Shown here one piece after another: positions 24,711 to 32,614 of a stretch of DNA of 32,739 bases. The stretch covers positions 1 through 32,739 of the forward strand of contig JACPGM010000044.1 in the NCBI GenBank assembly GCA_016188985.1, read 5' to 3'. Numbering within the stretch: position 1 is the first letter of the stretch; the number at the start of each line of letters is the position of its first letter. The notes below the pieces were generated by a model. That model made no database searches and was not told the origin of the DNA. It saw nothing but the letters and a program-made list of their open reading frames with translations. The translations under genes and the position numbers were made by a program. Source of the DNA: Lentisphaerota bacterium (lineage in GTDB: Bacteria > Verrucomicrobiota > Kiritimatiellia > JAAZAB01).

Positions 24711-25214
24711 TCAGTCTTGCGGACGAGCGACTCCGGATTCCTGGAGCTCGGCGCTGGCCAAGGCCTTGAGGATTTTCTCAATGATGCCAAGGTAAACCAT
24801 CCGTTCGTGCTGTGAAACATGGCGGAAAACGTTACGGACAGACCGGCGCCGCTCGGCATTCAACTGCTTCAGGATTTTGCGCCCCTTGGGCGTGAGCGCG
24901 GCCAGGACGACCCGGCGATCCGTCCGACTGCTGAAGCGCTTGAGCAGGCCGAGCTGGACAAGCCGATCAACCAGGCCGGTTAGCGTGGACGCCTTCAGCC
25001 CCAAGGTCTTGGCCAGGAAGCACATGGTGCAAGCCTGGCTCTCGGCCGCCAGGTGGAGCACCCACAACTGCGGCAGGGTAATCAGCCCGCGGGCCAGGTA
25101 GTTGCGCTCCTGGACCATCAACCGGCGCACGAGCCGGGGCATCAACTGGACCAGGCGCTCGGCGAATTGTTCCAGGGACAAGGCGGCTGAGGCTTTGTTA
25201 GCTGAATTGTTCAT
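24711..25214 (-). CDS. MarR-family transcriptional regulator
   Basis: This 167-residue winged-helix repressor is probably an autoregulator of the efflux operon. The recognition region AKTLGLKASTLTGLVDRLVQLGLL is followed by the wing SSRTDRRVVLAALTPKGRKI, the MarR hallmark. Long N- and C-terminal helices for dimerisation are present. The two cysteines in QACTMCFLA might sense oxidants; this is speculation. It is the first gene of the operon. A well-formed promoter lies so close that the message would start at or just before the ATG. Confidence 0.92.
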   Translation of the reverse strand: MNNSANKASAALSLEQFAERLVQLMPRLVRRLMVQERNYLARGLITLPQLWVLHLAAESQACTMCFLAKTLGLKASTLTGLVDRLVQLGLLKRFSSRTDRRVVLAALTPKGRKILKQLNAERRRSVRNVFRHVSQHERMVYLGIIEKILKALASAELQESGVARPQD

Positions 25215-25221
25215 ACGCCGA

Positions 25222-25249
25222 AATATACGAAATCCGAATTAAATTGCAA
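25222..25249 (-). promoter_or_regulatory. Promoter of the marR efflux operon
   Basis: On the minus strand TTGCAA (25244-25249) and TATATT (25222-25227) are separated by 16 nt. Only 7 nt lie between the -10 and the marR ATG, predicting a leaderless transcript. TTTCG occurs twice across the -10, a possible part of an operator. Confidence 0.65.
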
Positions 25250-25308
25250 GCTCTTTTTTTACATGATTTTAGGGGTAGCCCGGCATTCCCTGCCCCACGA
25301 AGTCCACG

Positions 25309-25682
25309 GCGGTCGGAGCCGACCGCCCTCCAAAATACATTCCGGCGGTCTTTGGAGGGCGACGGGCCCCGTCGCCGCGCCCGCTCCGTCGCGGCCGCTC
25401 TTCGTAGGTAATGGGTCACTCATCAAAGGCGCGGTGTCAGTTACGCGGTGGTCGCGTGAAGGTTCCGCCGGCAGGCGGAATCCCGCCTCGGCGGGACCGT
25501 CCGCGGCGCGTTCGGCCTGCCCGAGCGTCGGCCAGGGCGAACGCGCCCTACCTCTTGCCCTCACAAGACTAGGCCTTACGCCGGCACAATCTTGGCGCTT
25601 GACGACCTTAGGGAAAAACCCCATGATTTGTCTGAAAAAAACGGATGACGAACCCTGCTTCGCCCGGAGGCTACGCAGGGCA
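25309..25682. repeat. Cluster of palindromic repeats upstream of parB
   Basis: The 485-bp gap between marR and parB holds no gene but stacked hairpins. These are GGCGGTCGGAGCCGACCGCC (25309-25328), CCCTCCAAA paired with TTTGGAGGG around 25326-25359, and GCGACGGGCCCCGTCGC. Next is a block of hairpins ending CCCTACC at 25546-25552 that shares the core CCGTCCGCGGCGC (25497-25509) with the nuoE/nuoF insertion (16132-16144). Last is an ACCCTGCTTCGCCC unit near 25652-25682 just before the parB ribosome-binding site. Confidence 0.72.
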
Positions 25683-25699
25683 AGTAGGAGGGATAGTTC

Positions 25700-26623
25700 A
25701 TGGCTGGCAAACACGGTCTGGGGCGAGGATTAAGCGCACTGATTAAAGAAGTGCCGTCCGCCAAGGCAGTCACTCCGCCGCCGGTCCCGACCAAGCGGGA
25801 GGCCGGGTTGGAAGAAATAACCATGGTGGCGGTGGATAAAATCCGGCCGAACCCCAAGCAACCCCGCCATAAGTTCACGCCCGAAGCACTGGAAGACCTG
25901 GTCCATTCCATCCAGGCCCATGGGATTCTGCAGCCGCTGCTCATGCGCCAGATTGGGCAGCATTACGAGCTGTTGGCGGGTGAGCGACGCTGGCGCGCCG
26001 CCCGGCAGGCCGGGCTGGAAACCGTTCCGGCCATCCTCAAGGAAGTAAGCGACCGCGACGCCCTGGAACTGACCCTCATCGAAAATCTGCAACGCGAGGA
26101 CCTTGATCCGATCGAGGAGGCCGAAGGCTACCGCACCCTGGCGGAACAGTTTGCGCTCAGCCAGGAGGACATTGCCCAGCGGGTCGGCAAGGCGCGCGCT
26201 ACCGTGACCAATGCCCTGCGGCTTTTGACCCTGCCTGAAGAAATCAAACAGATGCTGACCGACGGGCGCCTCTCCACCGGCCATGCCAAAGTGCTGCTCG
26301 GCGTAACCAGCGATGAGGAAAAATGTCTTCTGGCCCGCCGCGTGGTGAAGGAAGGCTGGTCGGTCCGCGTAGTGGAAAAAGCCGTGGAGCGTCTGGGGCG
26401 CGCGCCGCGCAAGCCGCGCGCCATGCGCGCAGATATCCCCGGGGCATATCTGCAGGACCTCTCCGCCAAACTCCATCAGCATTTCGGCACCAGCGTGCGC
26501 CTCACGCCATCGCATACCCTGGCTAACGGCAAGAAGGTCAGGGGCACCATCGAAATTGATTTCTATTCCAATGAAGACCTGACCCGTATCCTTGGTCTGC
26601 TGGGCCTTGCCAATCAGGGGTAG
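25700..26623 (+). CDS. parB: ParB/Spo0J-family chromosome partition protein
   Basis: This 307-residue CTP-dependent DNA clamp loads at parS and organises chromosome segregation. It has the N-terminal GRGLSALI (ParA-interacting), the ParB nuclease-like domain with IRPNPKQPRHKF, and GERRWRAARQAGL and ENLQREDLDPIEEAEGY (CTP-binding motifs). An HTH follows around 150-190 (SQEDIAQRVGKARATVTNALRLL), then a C-terminal dimerisation segment. TAGGAGGG about 7 nt upstream supports the ATG at 25700. No parA gene is adjacent, which is unusual, and no parS-like site was seen in the window. Confidence 0.94.
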   Translation: MAGKHGLGRGLSALIKEVPSAKAVTPPPVPTKREAGLEEITMVAVDKIRPNPKQPRHKFTPEALEDLVHSIQAHGILQPLLMRQIGQHYELLAGERRWRAARQAGLETVPAILKEVSDRDALELTLIENLQREDLDPIEEAEGYRTLAEQFALSQEDIAQRVGKARATVTNALRLLTLPEEIKQMLTDGRLSTGHAKVLLGVTSDEEKCLLARRVVKEGWSVRVVEKAVERLGRAPRKPRAMRADIPGAYLQDLSAKLHQHFGTSVRLTPSHTLANGKKVRGTIEIDFYSNEDLTRILGLLGLANQG

Positions 26624-26633
26624 ACATTCGTCA

Positions 26634-26778
26634 GACGACGGCCTGCCCTGCGTAGCCCGAGCGAAGTCGAAGGGGCAAAGCAGGGACGACGGCCTGCCCG
26701 AGCCTGGCCAGAGATTCCTCGACTCCGCTTTCCTCCATAGGCGGACCCGCCTCTGGAGGGCGCTCCGCTCGGAATGAC
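26634..26778. repeat. Repeat cluster between parB and tRNA-His
   Basis: The 15-bp direct repeat GACGACGGCCTGCCC occurs at 26634-26648 and 26685-26699. A unit of the GTCATTCCGAGC/GAGGAATCTC type (about 26709-26778, reading on the minus strand) is interrupted by a 28-bp palindrome at 26732-26759 (CCTCCATAGGCGG and its near complement). The same kind of outer unit is inside the MITE at 580-786. The 306-bp gap holds no gene apart from the tRNA promoter. Confidence 0.65.
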
Positions 26779-26880
26779 CATTTCTGCGGGTCATGTCGAG
26801 CAAAGTCGAGACATCTCTGCCTGGATGACATAACTTTACCCCAAAATAACCGACGGATTACAGCGGTTGCCTGATATTTC

Positions 26881-26910
26881 TTGCAACTCATGAAACATCC
26901 TGCTTAGAAT
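26881..26910 (+). promoter_or_regulatory. Promoter of tRNA-His
   Basis: TTGCAA (26881-26886) and TAGAAT (26905-26910) are 18 nt apart, 20 nt upstream of the tRNA 5' end. Spacing and sequence fit a sigma-70-type promoter. Confidence 0.6.
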
Positions 26911-26929
26911 GGCTCCCACTTAGAAACAT

Positions 26930-27004
26930 GGTGGGTGTAGCTCAGTTGGTTAGAGCGTCAGATTGTGGATCTGAATGTCGCGGGTTCGACTCCCGTCACT
27001 CACC
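26930..27004 (+). tRNA. tRNA-His (GTG)
   Basis: Cloverleaf read by eye: acceptor GTGGGTG pairs with CACTCAC (one G-U). The D stem is GCTC/GAGC. The anticodon stem TCAGA/TCTGA has loop TTGTGGA, so the anticodon is GTG. The T stem is GCGGG/CCCGT around TTCGACT. The extra 5' G (26930) opposite the discriminator C (27004) is the histidine identity element G-1:C73. CCA is not encoded. Confidence 0.95.
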
Positions 27005-27053
27005 CCCGAACGAGTAAAACAACTATGGCACGCCTGCTTGGCAATGAGCCGAA

Positions 27054-27113
27054 CTCGCCTGGGCATAACGCTCCATGCTCCGCCAGAGCGCTCTCGCCTG
27101 GGCGTAGCGCTCC
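27054..27113. repeat. Two 21-bp direct repeats 39 bp apart
   Basis: CTCGCCTGGGCATAACGCTC at 27054 and CTCGCCTGGGCGTAGCGCTC at 27093, each followed by C, differ at two positions. Together with a CCTGG/CCAGG hairpin (27121-27152) they fill the space between tRNA-His and the next gene. Confidence 0.6.
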
Positions 27114-27189
27114 GGCGAAGCCTGGTCGCGACGGCGAGTCGGCGGAGCCAGGCAAGGGCCCGGTCGTCTCGCCAACCAGGAATGCTCTG

Positions 27190-27759
27190 ATGATTGGCGG
27201 CGTGCGCTACACGAACGCCGCGGCGAAGTTCTGGGCCTCCTTGCTGAGCGAAGTGACCACCGATTTTGCCGAAGGCACCACGCTGATTTTGGAAACGCTC
27301 AGTGGCGCGGTGCTGACCCGGGAGTTGCTGTTCCCGGAAATGGCTCTCCAGCGCGAACTTGATCAGCTTGGACCGGCGCTGGGCCTCGAGCAGGCCCTCA
27401 AAGAAGCGCTGATTGAATTTGATCTCTACGGGCCGCCCGGCGCCGTGCAACTGAGCCTGCTTGCCGGCGAGCGCGAACTGAAGCGCTGCGAGTTGCCATT
27501 GGATTGTGTTGATACTGATATTTTCGCCTACCTGCTGGCCTGGCTCCTGGAATGGGCCGAACTACCGGAAAGCCAGTGGGACGACGAGAATCTGACCGGA
27601 GCTTTTTCGCTCCGCGACCTGCAGAATACGATAGAGGGCCGCCTGCAATTCGAGTTCCGGCGCCAGCATATCCGCGAGGGACTCTTCCACTGGCGGCTCC
27701 TGATCAGCGGTCTACCGTTCCGGCCATTGACACACCACATCAGAGCGAGGCTTGAATGA
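27190..27759 (+). CDS. Conserved-looking protein of unknown function upstream of purC
   Basis: From ATG 27190 this is 189 residues; the in-frame extension to 26965 runs through the tRNA and is rejected. AGGA lies 9 nt before the start, and the stop overlaps the purC ATG as ATGA. No signal peptide or membrane helix is present. The sequence is acidic and amphipathic, with GVRYTNAAAKFWASLLSEV at the N-terminus, CELPLDCVDTDIFAYLLAWL in the middle and REGLFHWRLLISGLPFRP at the C-terminus. I do not recognise the family. Coupling to purC suggests house-keeping conservation, but no function can be assigned. Confidence 0.7.
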   Translation: MIGGVRYTNAAAKFWASLLSEVTTDFAEGTTLILETLSGAVLTRELLFPEMALQRELDQLGPALGLEQALKEALIEFDLYGPPGAVQLSLLAGERELKRCELPLDCVDTDIFAYLLAWLLEWAELPESQWDDENLTGAFSLRDLQNTIEGRLQFEFRRQHIREGLFHWRLLISGLPFRPLTHHIRARLE

Positions 27760-28724
27760 TTTCAGAAACACGCTTGCAACGGGAATTGCCGCGCACATTG
27801 CAGGAAACCAACCTGGTGGGACTCGGCGTTCGCGAGACGGGCAAGGTGCGCGACTCTTACAAGCAACCGGGCAGACGCATCCTGGTTACCACCGACCGGA
27901 TTTCAGCCTTTGATTGCGTGTTGGGCACCATCCCCTTCAAGGGCCAGGTCTTGAACCAGTTGGCCGCCTTCTGGTTTGAGCAGACCAGGGTTCTCGCGCC
28001 TAACCATCTCCTCGATGTGCCGGACCCCAATGTCATGGTGGTAGCCGAATGCGAGCAACTGCCGATTGAGATGGTGGTGCGCGGCTACATAACCGGGGTC
28101 ACCAAAACCTCGCTCTGGTACAATTACGAGCGGGGCATACGCAATTATTGCGGCAATATCCTGCCCGAAGGGCTGCGCAAGGACCAGCAACTGAGCGCCC
28201 CCATCCTGACCCCCACCACCAAGCGGGAAGCCCACGACCGGCCCCTCGCGCGGGCCGAAGCCCTGGCCGAAGGGTTGGTTACGGCCGAACTCTTCGATGA
28301 GGCCGCCGCGATCTGCTTTAAATTATTTGATTTTGGCGTGCGTTATGCCGAGCAGCAGGGACTGATCCTGGTGGACACCAAATACGAACTTGGCCGGCGC
28401 GACGGCCGGCTGATCGTCACCGATGAAATCCACACCCCCGACTCGTCCCGTTACTGGTTTGCCGACAGCTACGCCGAATTGTTCGCCCGGGGCGCCGAGC
28501 AGCGCAAGATTGACAAGGAATACGTGCGCGAATGGTATGTCGCGCGCGGTTTCCGCGGTGAAGGCGCTCCGCCGCCCATGCCGGATGAGATTCGCTTGGA
28601 GGCCGCCCGGCGCTACATTCAATCTTACGAAACCATTACCGGCAAAGAGTTTGTCGTGACAGACGAACCAGTTGAGCAACGCCTACTGGCCAATTTGCGG
28701 GAAAAAGGATACATGAAGGATTGA
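27756..28724 (+). CDS. purC: SAICAR synthase (phosphoribosylaminoimidazole-succinocarboxamide synthase)
   Basis: This 322-residue enzyme joins aspartate to CAIR with ATP in purine synthesis. Signatures: GKVRDSY (P-loop-like, residues 30-36), LVTTDRISAFDCVLGTIPFKG, LPIEMVVRGYITG and LVDTKYELGRRDG. The length resembles the longer PurC form of about 300 residues. Its start overlaps the preceding unknown gene. It is followed by purB after a gap holding a decayed DUF433/DUF5615 module. Confidence 0.96.
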   Translation: MISETRLQRELPRTLQETNLVGLGVRETGKVRDSYKQPGRRILVTTDRISAFDCVLGTIPFKGQVLNQLAAFWFEQTRVLAPNHLLDVPDPNVMVVAECEQLPIEMVVRGYITGVTKTSLWYNYERGIRNYCGNILPEGLRKDQQLSAPILTPTTKREAHDRPLARAEALAEGLVTAELFDEAAAICFKLFDFGVRYAEQQGLILVDTKYELGRRDGRLIVTDEIHTPDSSRYWFADSYAELFARGAEQRKIDKEYVREWYVARGFRGEGAPPPMPDEIRLEAARRYIQSYETITGKEFVVTDEPVEQRLLANLREKGYMKD

Positions 28725-28777
28725 GTTTCATTTTGGACACTTATTGGGTAGATTGCACACGCTATGCAATGGACTGA

Positions 28778-28837
28778 TTACATAAGTCTTATGCCGCGGA
28801 ACTGTCGCACGAGTGGGTTATAGCCCTGCCTGAGTGA
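28778..28837 (+). pseudogene. C-terminal relic of a DUF433 antitoxin gene
   Basis: Codons after an in-frame stop read HKSYAAELSHEWVIALPE and then TGA. The intact DUF433 protein at 7771 ends YGAEMSRDRFVDMPME-VKS, so the tail YAAELSHEWVIALPE matches position by position in character. It is followed 9 bp later by the start of a DUF5615 gene, exactly the order of the intact pair. Confidence 0.55.
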
Positions 28838-28846
28838 GGGACTAAC

Positions 28847-28894
28847 GTGAAGCTCAAGATTGACGAAAACCTGCCCATCGAGGTTTTATTATGA
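28847..28894 (+). pseudogene. N-terminal relic of a DUF5615 toxin gene, now leader of purB
   Basis: GTG at 28847 starts MKLKIDENLPIEVLL and then a TGA overlapping the purB ATG as ATGA. MKLKxDENLP is the family's standard opening (compare KFKLDEN in the intact gene at 7406). A TGAGGGA ribosome-binding site precedes the GTG. The rest of the gene is gone. The 15-codon frame may now act as a translated leader coupled to purB. Confidence 0.65.
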
Positions 28895-30234
28895 GCGTTC
28901 ATCCTATTGAGTTCCGTTATTATTCGGAAGCCATGCGCGCGCTCTTCACCGAAGAGGCCAAACTCCAGTATTGGCTGGCGGTTGAGGCGGCCTTGGCCCG
29001 GGCGCATGCCCGCTTAGGACACATCCCCAAAGCCGCTGCCGCGGTCATAAGTCGTAAGGCCACCATTAAGAAAGTCCGCCTGGAGCGCGTCAAGACCATT
29101 GAAGCCGAGATTCACCACGACCTCATGGCCATGGTCCAGGCGCTCTCCGAAATCTGCGGCAAGCAGGCCGGCAAATATGTGCACTTGGGCGCCACCTCTT
29201 ATGACATCGAAGACACCGCCCTGGCCCTGCAGCTTTCGCAGGCGCTCAATCTGATCGCCGCGGATACGCGCACGCTGCTCAAGACTTTGCTGGAGCTCGC
29301 CCGGCGTACGCGCCGGCTGGTCTGCGTCGGCCGCACCCATGGCCAACACGCCGTGCCAACCACCTATGGCCTGAAGTTCGCTATTTTTGCCGGCGAAATC
29401 GCCCGGCACTTAGCGCGCCTGGCCGAGGCCCAGCGCCGCATCCGGGTGGGCAAAATGACGGGAGCCGTCGGCACGCAGGCCAGCTTTGGCCGCGACGCGC
29501 CGCAACTGCAGCGCCTGGTGATGAAGGCGCTGGGGCTTGCTCCCGTCATGGTTGCCAACCAGGTGATCCAGCGGGACCGTCATGCCGAAGTGGTATTTGC
29601 CCTGGCTCTGCTCGCGACCACGGCCGAAAAAATCGCCACGGAAATCCGCAATCTGCAGCGCACCGAAATCGGCGAGGTTTCCGAGTCATTCCAGAAAAAA
29701 CAGGTGGGCTCTTCCACCATGCCCCAGAAGCGCAATCCGCACAAGAGCGAACGGGTCTGTTCCCTGGCGCGCATTATCCGGGCTTTGGTTCCGCCGGCCC
29801 TGGAAAATATCCCCCTGGAACACGAACGCGATTTGACCAATTCGGCCGCCGAACGCGTGATTTTTCCGGAAGCTTTTATTTTAACTGATTATGTCCTGCG
29901 CCAACTGGACGAGATTCTGCAAGGATTGCAAATTGACAAAAGGGCCATCCAGCGCAACCTGGACCTGACCGGCGGCCTGATCATGAGCGAGCGCCTGATG
30001 CTGGCGCTGGTCAAGCGGGGCGTAGGCCGGCAGGAAGCCCACGCCATTCTGCGACACGCTGCCCAAACTGCGCTGGCCCAAGGGCAGCCCTTCAAGGAAA
30101 TCCTTGCGCAAGATGAGCGCATCATGAAGTTTCTGGCTACGCGCGAACTGGAGCACTACCTGGATCCGGCCGGTTACATCGGTACGGCCGTGAAACAAGT
30201 GGATGCTGTGCTGGCCGCGCTGCGAAAAGAATAA
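28891..30234 (+). CDS. purB: Adenylosuccinate lyase
   Basis: This 447-residue fumarase-superfamily enzyme cleaves SAICAR and adenylosuccinate. The signature loop SSTMPQKRNPHKSE carries the catalytic serine (first S of the loop). GRTHGQHAVPTTYGLKF and LGATSYDIEDTAL are further family blocks. GAGG 7 nt upstream, inside the DUF5615 relic, supports the ATG at 28891. It makes the product of PurC into AICAR, and acts after PurA in AMP synthesis; both genes are its neighbours. Confidence 0.96.
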   Translation: MSVHPIEFRYYSEAMRALFTEEAKLQYWLAVEAALARAHARLGHIPKAAAAVISRKATIKKVRLERVKTIEAEIHHDLMAMVQALSEICGKQAGKYVHLGATSYDIEDTALALQLSQALNLIAADTRTLLKTLLELARRTRRLVCVGRTHGQHAVPTTYGLKFAIFAGEIARHLARLAEAQRRIRVGKMTGAVGTQASFGRDAPQLQRLVMKALGLAPVMVANQVIQRDRHAEVVFALALLATTAEKIATEIRNLQRTEIGEVSESFQKKQVGSSTMPQKRNPHKSERVCSLARIIRALVPPALENIPLEHERDLTNSAAERVIFPEAFILTDYVLRQLDEILQGLQIDKRAIQRNLDLTGGLIMSERLMLALVKRGVGRQEAHAILRHAAQTALAQGQPFKEILAQDERIMKFLATRELEHYLDPAGYIGTAVKQVDAVLAALRKE

Positions 30235-30252
30235 TTTTGGGGAAATTTTATC

Positions 30253-31539
30253 ATGCCATCCTTGGTCATTGTCGGAGCGCAGTGGGGCGATGAGGGCAAG
30301 GGCAAAATCGTGGATGCTCTGGCCGGCCAGGCCGACGTCGTCGTGCGTTTCCAGGGCGGCGACAATGCCGGCCACACCGTATTTCGCGACGGACAAAAAT
30401 TTGTCTTCCACATTCTGCCTTGCGGGATGCTGCGGCCGCGCGTCCTTAACCTCATCGGCGGCGGGGTCGTGGTCAACCCGCGAAAGCTCTCGGAGGAAAT
30501 AGCGCTCATCCGCCTGCCGGAACGGGAATGGCGCCGGCGCCTGCGGCTCAGCGGCGAAGCGCACTTGATCCTCGATTGTCATCTGGCCCTGGACCGCTGC
30601 GCCGAAGCCCAGCGGGGCAATCGCAAAATCGGCACAACCCAGCGCGGCATCGGGCCGGCCTATGCCGACCGCGCCGCCCGCACCGGCGTGCGCCTGGGCG
30701 ACACGCTGGATGAGGACTATTTCCGCGCCCAGTTGAAAACCTGCCTGGCAGCCAAGCGCGCGCTGCTGCCGAAGGCGCTAGCCCGGCAAGTTTGCAATGT
30801 GGAGCGCGTAGCCCGCGAAACGCTTAAGCTGTTGCGGCCGTTCCGGGATTTGATCGTAGATACGAGCATCCTGCTGGAAGAGGCGCGCCAAAAAGGCAAA
30901 CACATTTTGTACGAGGGCGCGCAAGGCACAATGCTGGATATCAGCGCCGGCACCTACCCTTACGTCACCAGCTCCCACACCATTGCCGGCGGAGTTTGCG
31001 TCGGGGCGGGGGTCGGGCCGCACGCCCTGGACCGCATCCTGGGGGTCAGCAAGGCCTATGCCACGCGCGTGGGTTCCGGCCCCTTTCCCACCGAGCTGCA
31101 GAACGCCACCGGCGAGACCTTGCGCCGGATCGGCGGCGAATACGGCGCCACGACCCAGCGCCCGCGGCGGTGCGGTTGGCTGGACATCATGCAGTTGCGT
31201 CAGGCGGCGCGGCTCAACAGTTTGGATGGGATTATCCTGACCAAATTAGACGTCCTCGACGGGTTTGACAAGGTCGGCGTTTGCACGGCTTACCGCTGGG
31301 GAGGCAAGCGCCGGCCGGAGTGGCCGGCCAGTCCGGTGGATATGGCCAAGGCCGAACCAATCTACACGTTTTTACCCGGCTGGCAGCAGCCCACCACGGG
31401 CGCAACCCGGTTCGCGGAATTGCCCGCAGCAGCGCGCGCTTACATCAATAAGATTGAGGATTGGCTGGATTTGCCGGTGACGATGATCTCCATCGGCCAG
31501 GACCGCAAGCAATTGATCATGCGCCGGAAAGTGTTCTAA
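30253..31539 (+). CDS. purA: Adenylosuccinate synthetase
   Basis: This 428-residue GTP-dependent enzyme joins IMP and aspartate in the first committed step to AMP. QWGDEGKGKIVD (residues 10-21) is the P-loop signature with catalytic Asp13. GGDNAGHTV carries the catalytic His of the GHT motif. TTQRGIGPAYADRAAR and TYPYVTSSHTIAGG are IMP-site blocks. GGGGA lies about 9 nt upstream. It follows purB by 18 bp, same operon. Confidence 0.96.
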   Translation: MPSLVIVGAQWGDEGKGKIVDALAGQADVVVRFQGGDNAGHTVFRDGQKFVFHILPCGMLRPRVLNLIGGGVVVNPRKLSEEIALIRLPEREWRRRLRLSGEAHLILDCHLALDRCAEAQRGNRKIGTTQRGIGPAYADRAARTGVRLGDTLDEDYFRAQLKTCLAAKRALLPKALARQVCNVERVARETLKLLRPFRDLIVDTSILLEEARQKGKHILYEGAQGTMLDISAGTYPYVTSSHTIAGGVCVGAGVGPHALDRILGVSKAYATRVGSGPFPTELQNATGETLRRIGGEYGATTQRPRRCGWLDIMQLRQAARLNSLDGIILTKLDVLDGFDKVGVCTAYRWGGKRRPEWPASPVDMAKAEPIYTFLPGWQQPTTGATRFAELPAAARAYINKIEDWLDLPVTMISIGQDRKQLIMRRKVF

Positions 31540-31562
31540 ACAAGTATGAAAGGAGCCCGGTT

Positions 31563-32537
31563 ATGCATTCGACATCATGGAAAACATTGCTGGCGATTGC
31601 CTCCTTAGGGATAGGAATAACAGTTCCTACCGCCGGAGCTTTGGATGAGGTATCATTTGGGATAGCCGCCGATTTCGACGGCGATGGTAAACCCGACCTG
31701 GGATTGTATGTAGTCAGCCCCCGAGATATATCCACCCCAACATGGTATATCCTACTCTCCGGCCGCGCCTACGACCTGGTGACCGTGAGCTCGGTTTTCG
31801 GCAAAGGAACGAGCTACCCAGTCGCCGCCGATTTCGACGGCGACGGCAAGGCTGACTTGGGCGTCTACGATAAATCTACCCCAGGCTGGTATATCCTACT
31901 CTCCGGCCGCGCCTACGACCTGGTGACCGTGAGCTCGATTTTCGGCAAAGGAACGACCTTTCCGGTCGCCGCCGATTTCGACGGCGACGGCAAGGCCGAT
32001 CTGGGGCTTTTTGATGAAACTGCCCCGGAATTGCTGCGGATCCTACTCTCCGGTAGCAACTATGACCTTGCGACAATATCCTTCTCGTTATTTACCGATG
32101 GCGACAGTTTCCCCGTGGCCGCCGATTTCGACGGCGACGGCAAGGTTGACCCGGCCATGTTCGAAAATGCCAATGATACTTTACAGATAAAACTTTCTTC
32201 CCGCGGCTATGCCACTGCTTCCATAACATTTACATTTGGCGATGGAGATCCAGATCGGCCAGTCGTCGGCGATTTTGACGGCGATGGCAAGGCTGATCCC
32301 GCCGGCTATGAAAGCTCCACCGGTAAATTGATAATCATGCTCTCCGGCAGTGGTTATGCCATTACCACCGTCAGGATTGTTTCAGATGGCGAAAGCTACC
32401 CAATTGCCGCCGATTTCGATGGCGACGGCAAGGCTGATCTCGCGACCTACGAGCGCACCACCGGCAATTGGATTCTTAAATTATCCACCACCGGTGATGA
32501 CGCGCAAGTTACGGTAGCCTCAGGATATATGCCGTAA
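31563..32537 (+). CDS. Exported stand-alone FG-GAP repeat protein
   Basis: From ATG 31563 (AAGGAG 8 nt upstream) this is 324 residues. It has a signal peptide, TLLAIASLGIGITVPTAGAL, cleaved near residue 26. Six FG-GAP/VCBS repeats of about 48 residues follow, each V-A-A-D-F-D-G-D-G-K-A-D-L/P with the calcium-loop acids, then L-S-G/S-x-x-Y. The repeats alone could close a propeller. Repeats 1 and 2 are nearly identical in DNA (period 144 bp), indicating recent duplication. An in-frame extension into purA is rejected. It is a paralogue of the repeat parts of the proteins at 3976 and 8565. The function is probably binding at the cell surface. Confidence 0.85.
   Translation: MHSTSWKTLLAIASLGIGITVPTAGALDEVSFGIAADFDGDGKPDLGLYVVSPRDISTPTWYILLSGRAYDLVTVSSVFGKGTSYPVAADFDGDGKADLGVYDKSTPGWYILLSGRAYDLVTVSSIFGKGTTFPVAADFDGDGKADLGLFDETAPELLRILLSGSNYDLATISFSLFTDGDSFPVAADFDGDGKVDPAMFENANDTLQIKLSSRGYATASITFTFGDGDPDRPVVGDFDGDGKADPAGYESSTGKLIIMLSGSGYAITTVRIVSDGESYPIAADFDGDGKADLATYERTTGNWILKLSTTGDDAQVTVASGYMP
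31743..31955 (+). repeat. Recent tandem duplication of a 48-codon repeat
   Basis: Positions 31743-31793 and 31887-31937 are identical (51 bp), and the match continues for another 19 bp with one mismatch. The 144-bp period equals one FG-GAP unit. Confidence 0.85.
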
Positions 32538-32614
32538 TAATCAGCGCTGGACACAAATATCCCGGTTACGGCTCGGTTGCGCCAGATTGGCTAAGTCGTT
32601 AGAGTCTTTTCCGT

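Noticed and set aside
25215-25699. Search for a parS site near parB
   Set aside because: No sequence close to the TGTTTCACGTGAAACA consensus was seen here or elsewhere in the window.
26965-27189. Upstream extension of the unknown gene before purC
   Set aside because: It begins inside tRNA-His and runs through direct repeats; ATG 27190 has a ribosome-binding site.
31461-31562. Extension of the last FG-GAP protein into purA
   Set aside because: It overlaps the purA C-terminus, while ATG 31563 has AAGGAG and starts a proper signal peptide.
31660-32500. Regularly spaced repeats considered as a CRISPR array
   Set aside because: The repeats are in-frame protein repeats of about 48 codons with variable sequence, not short identical repeats with spacers.
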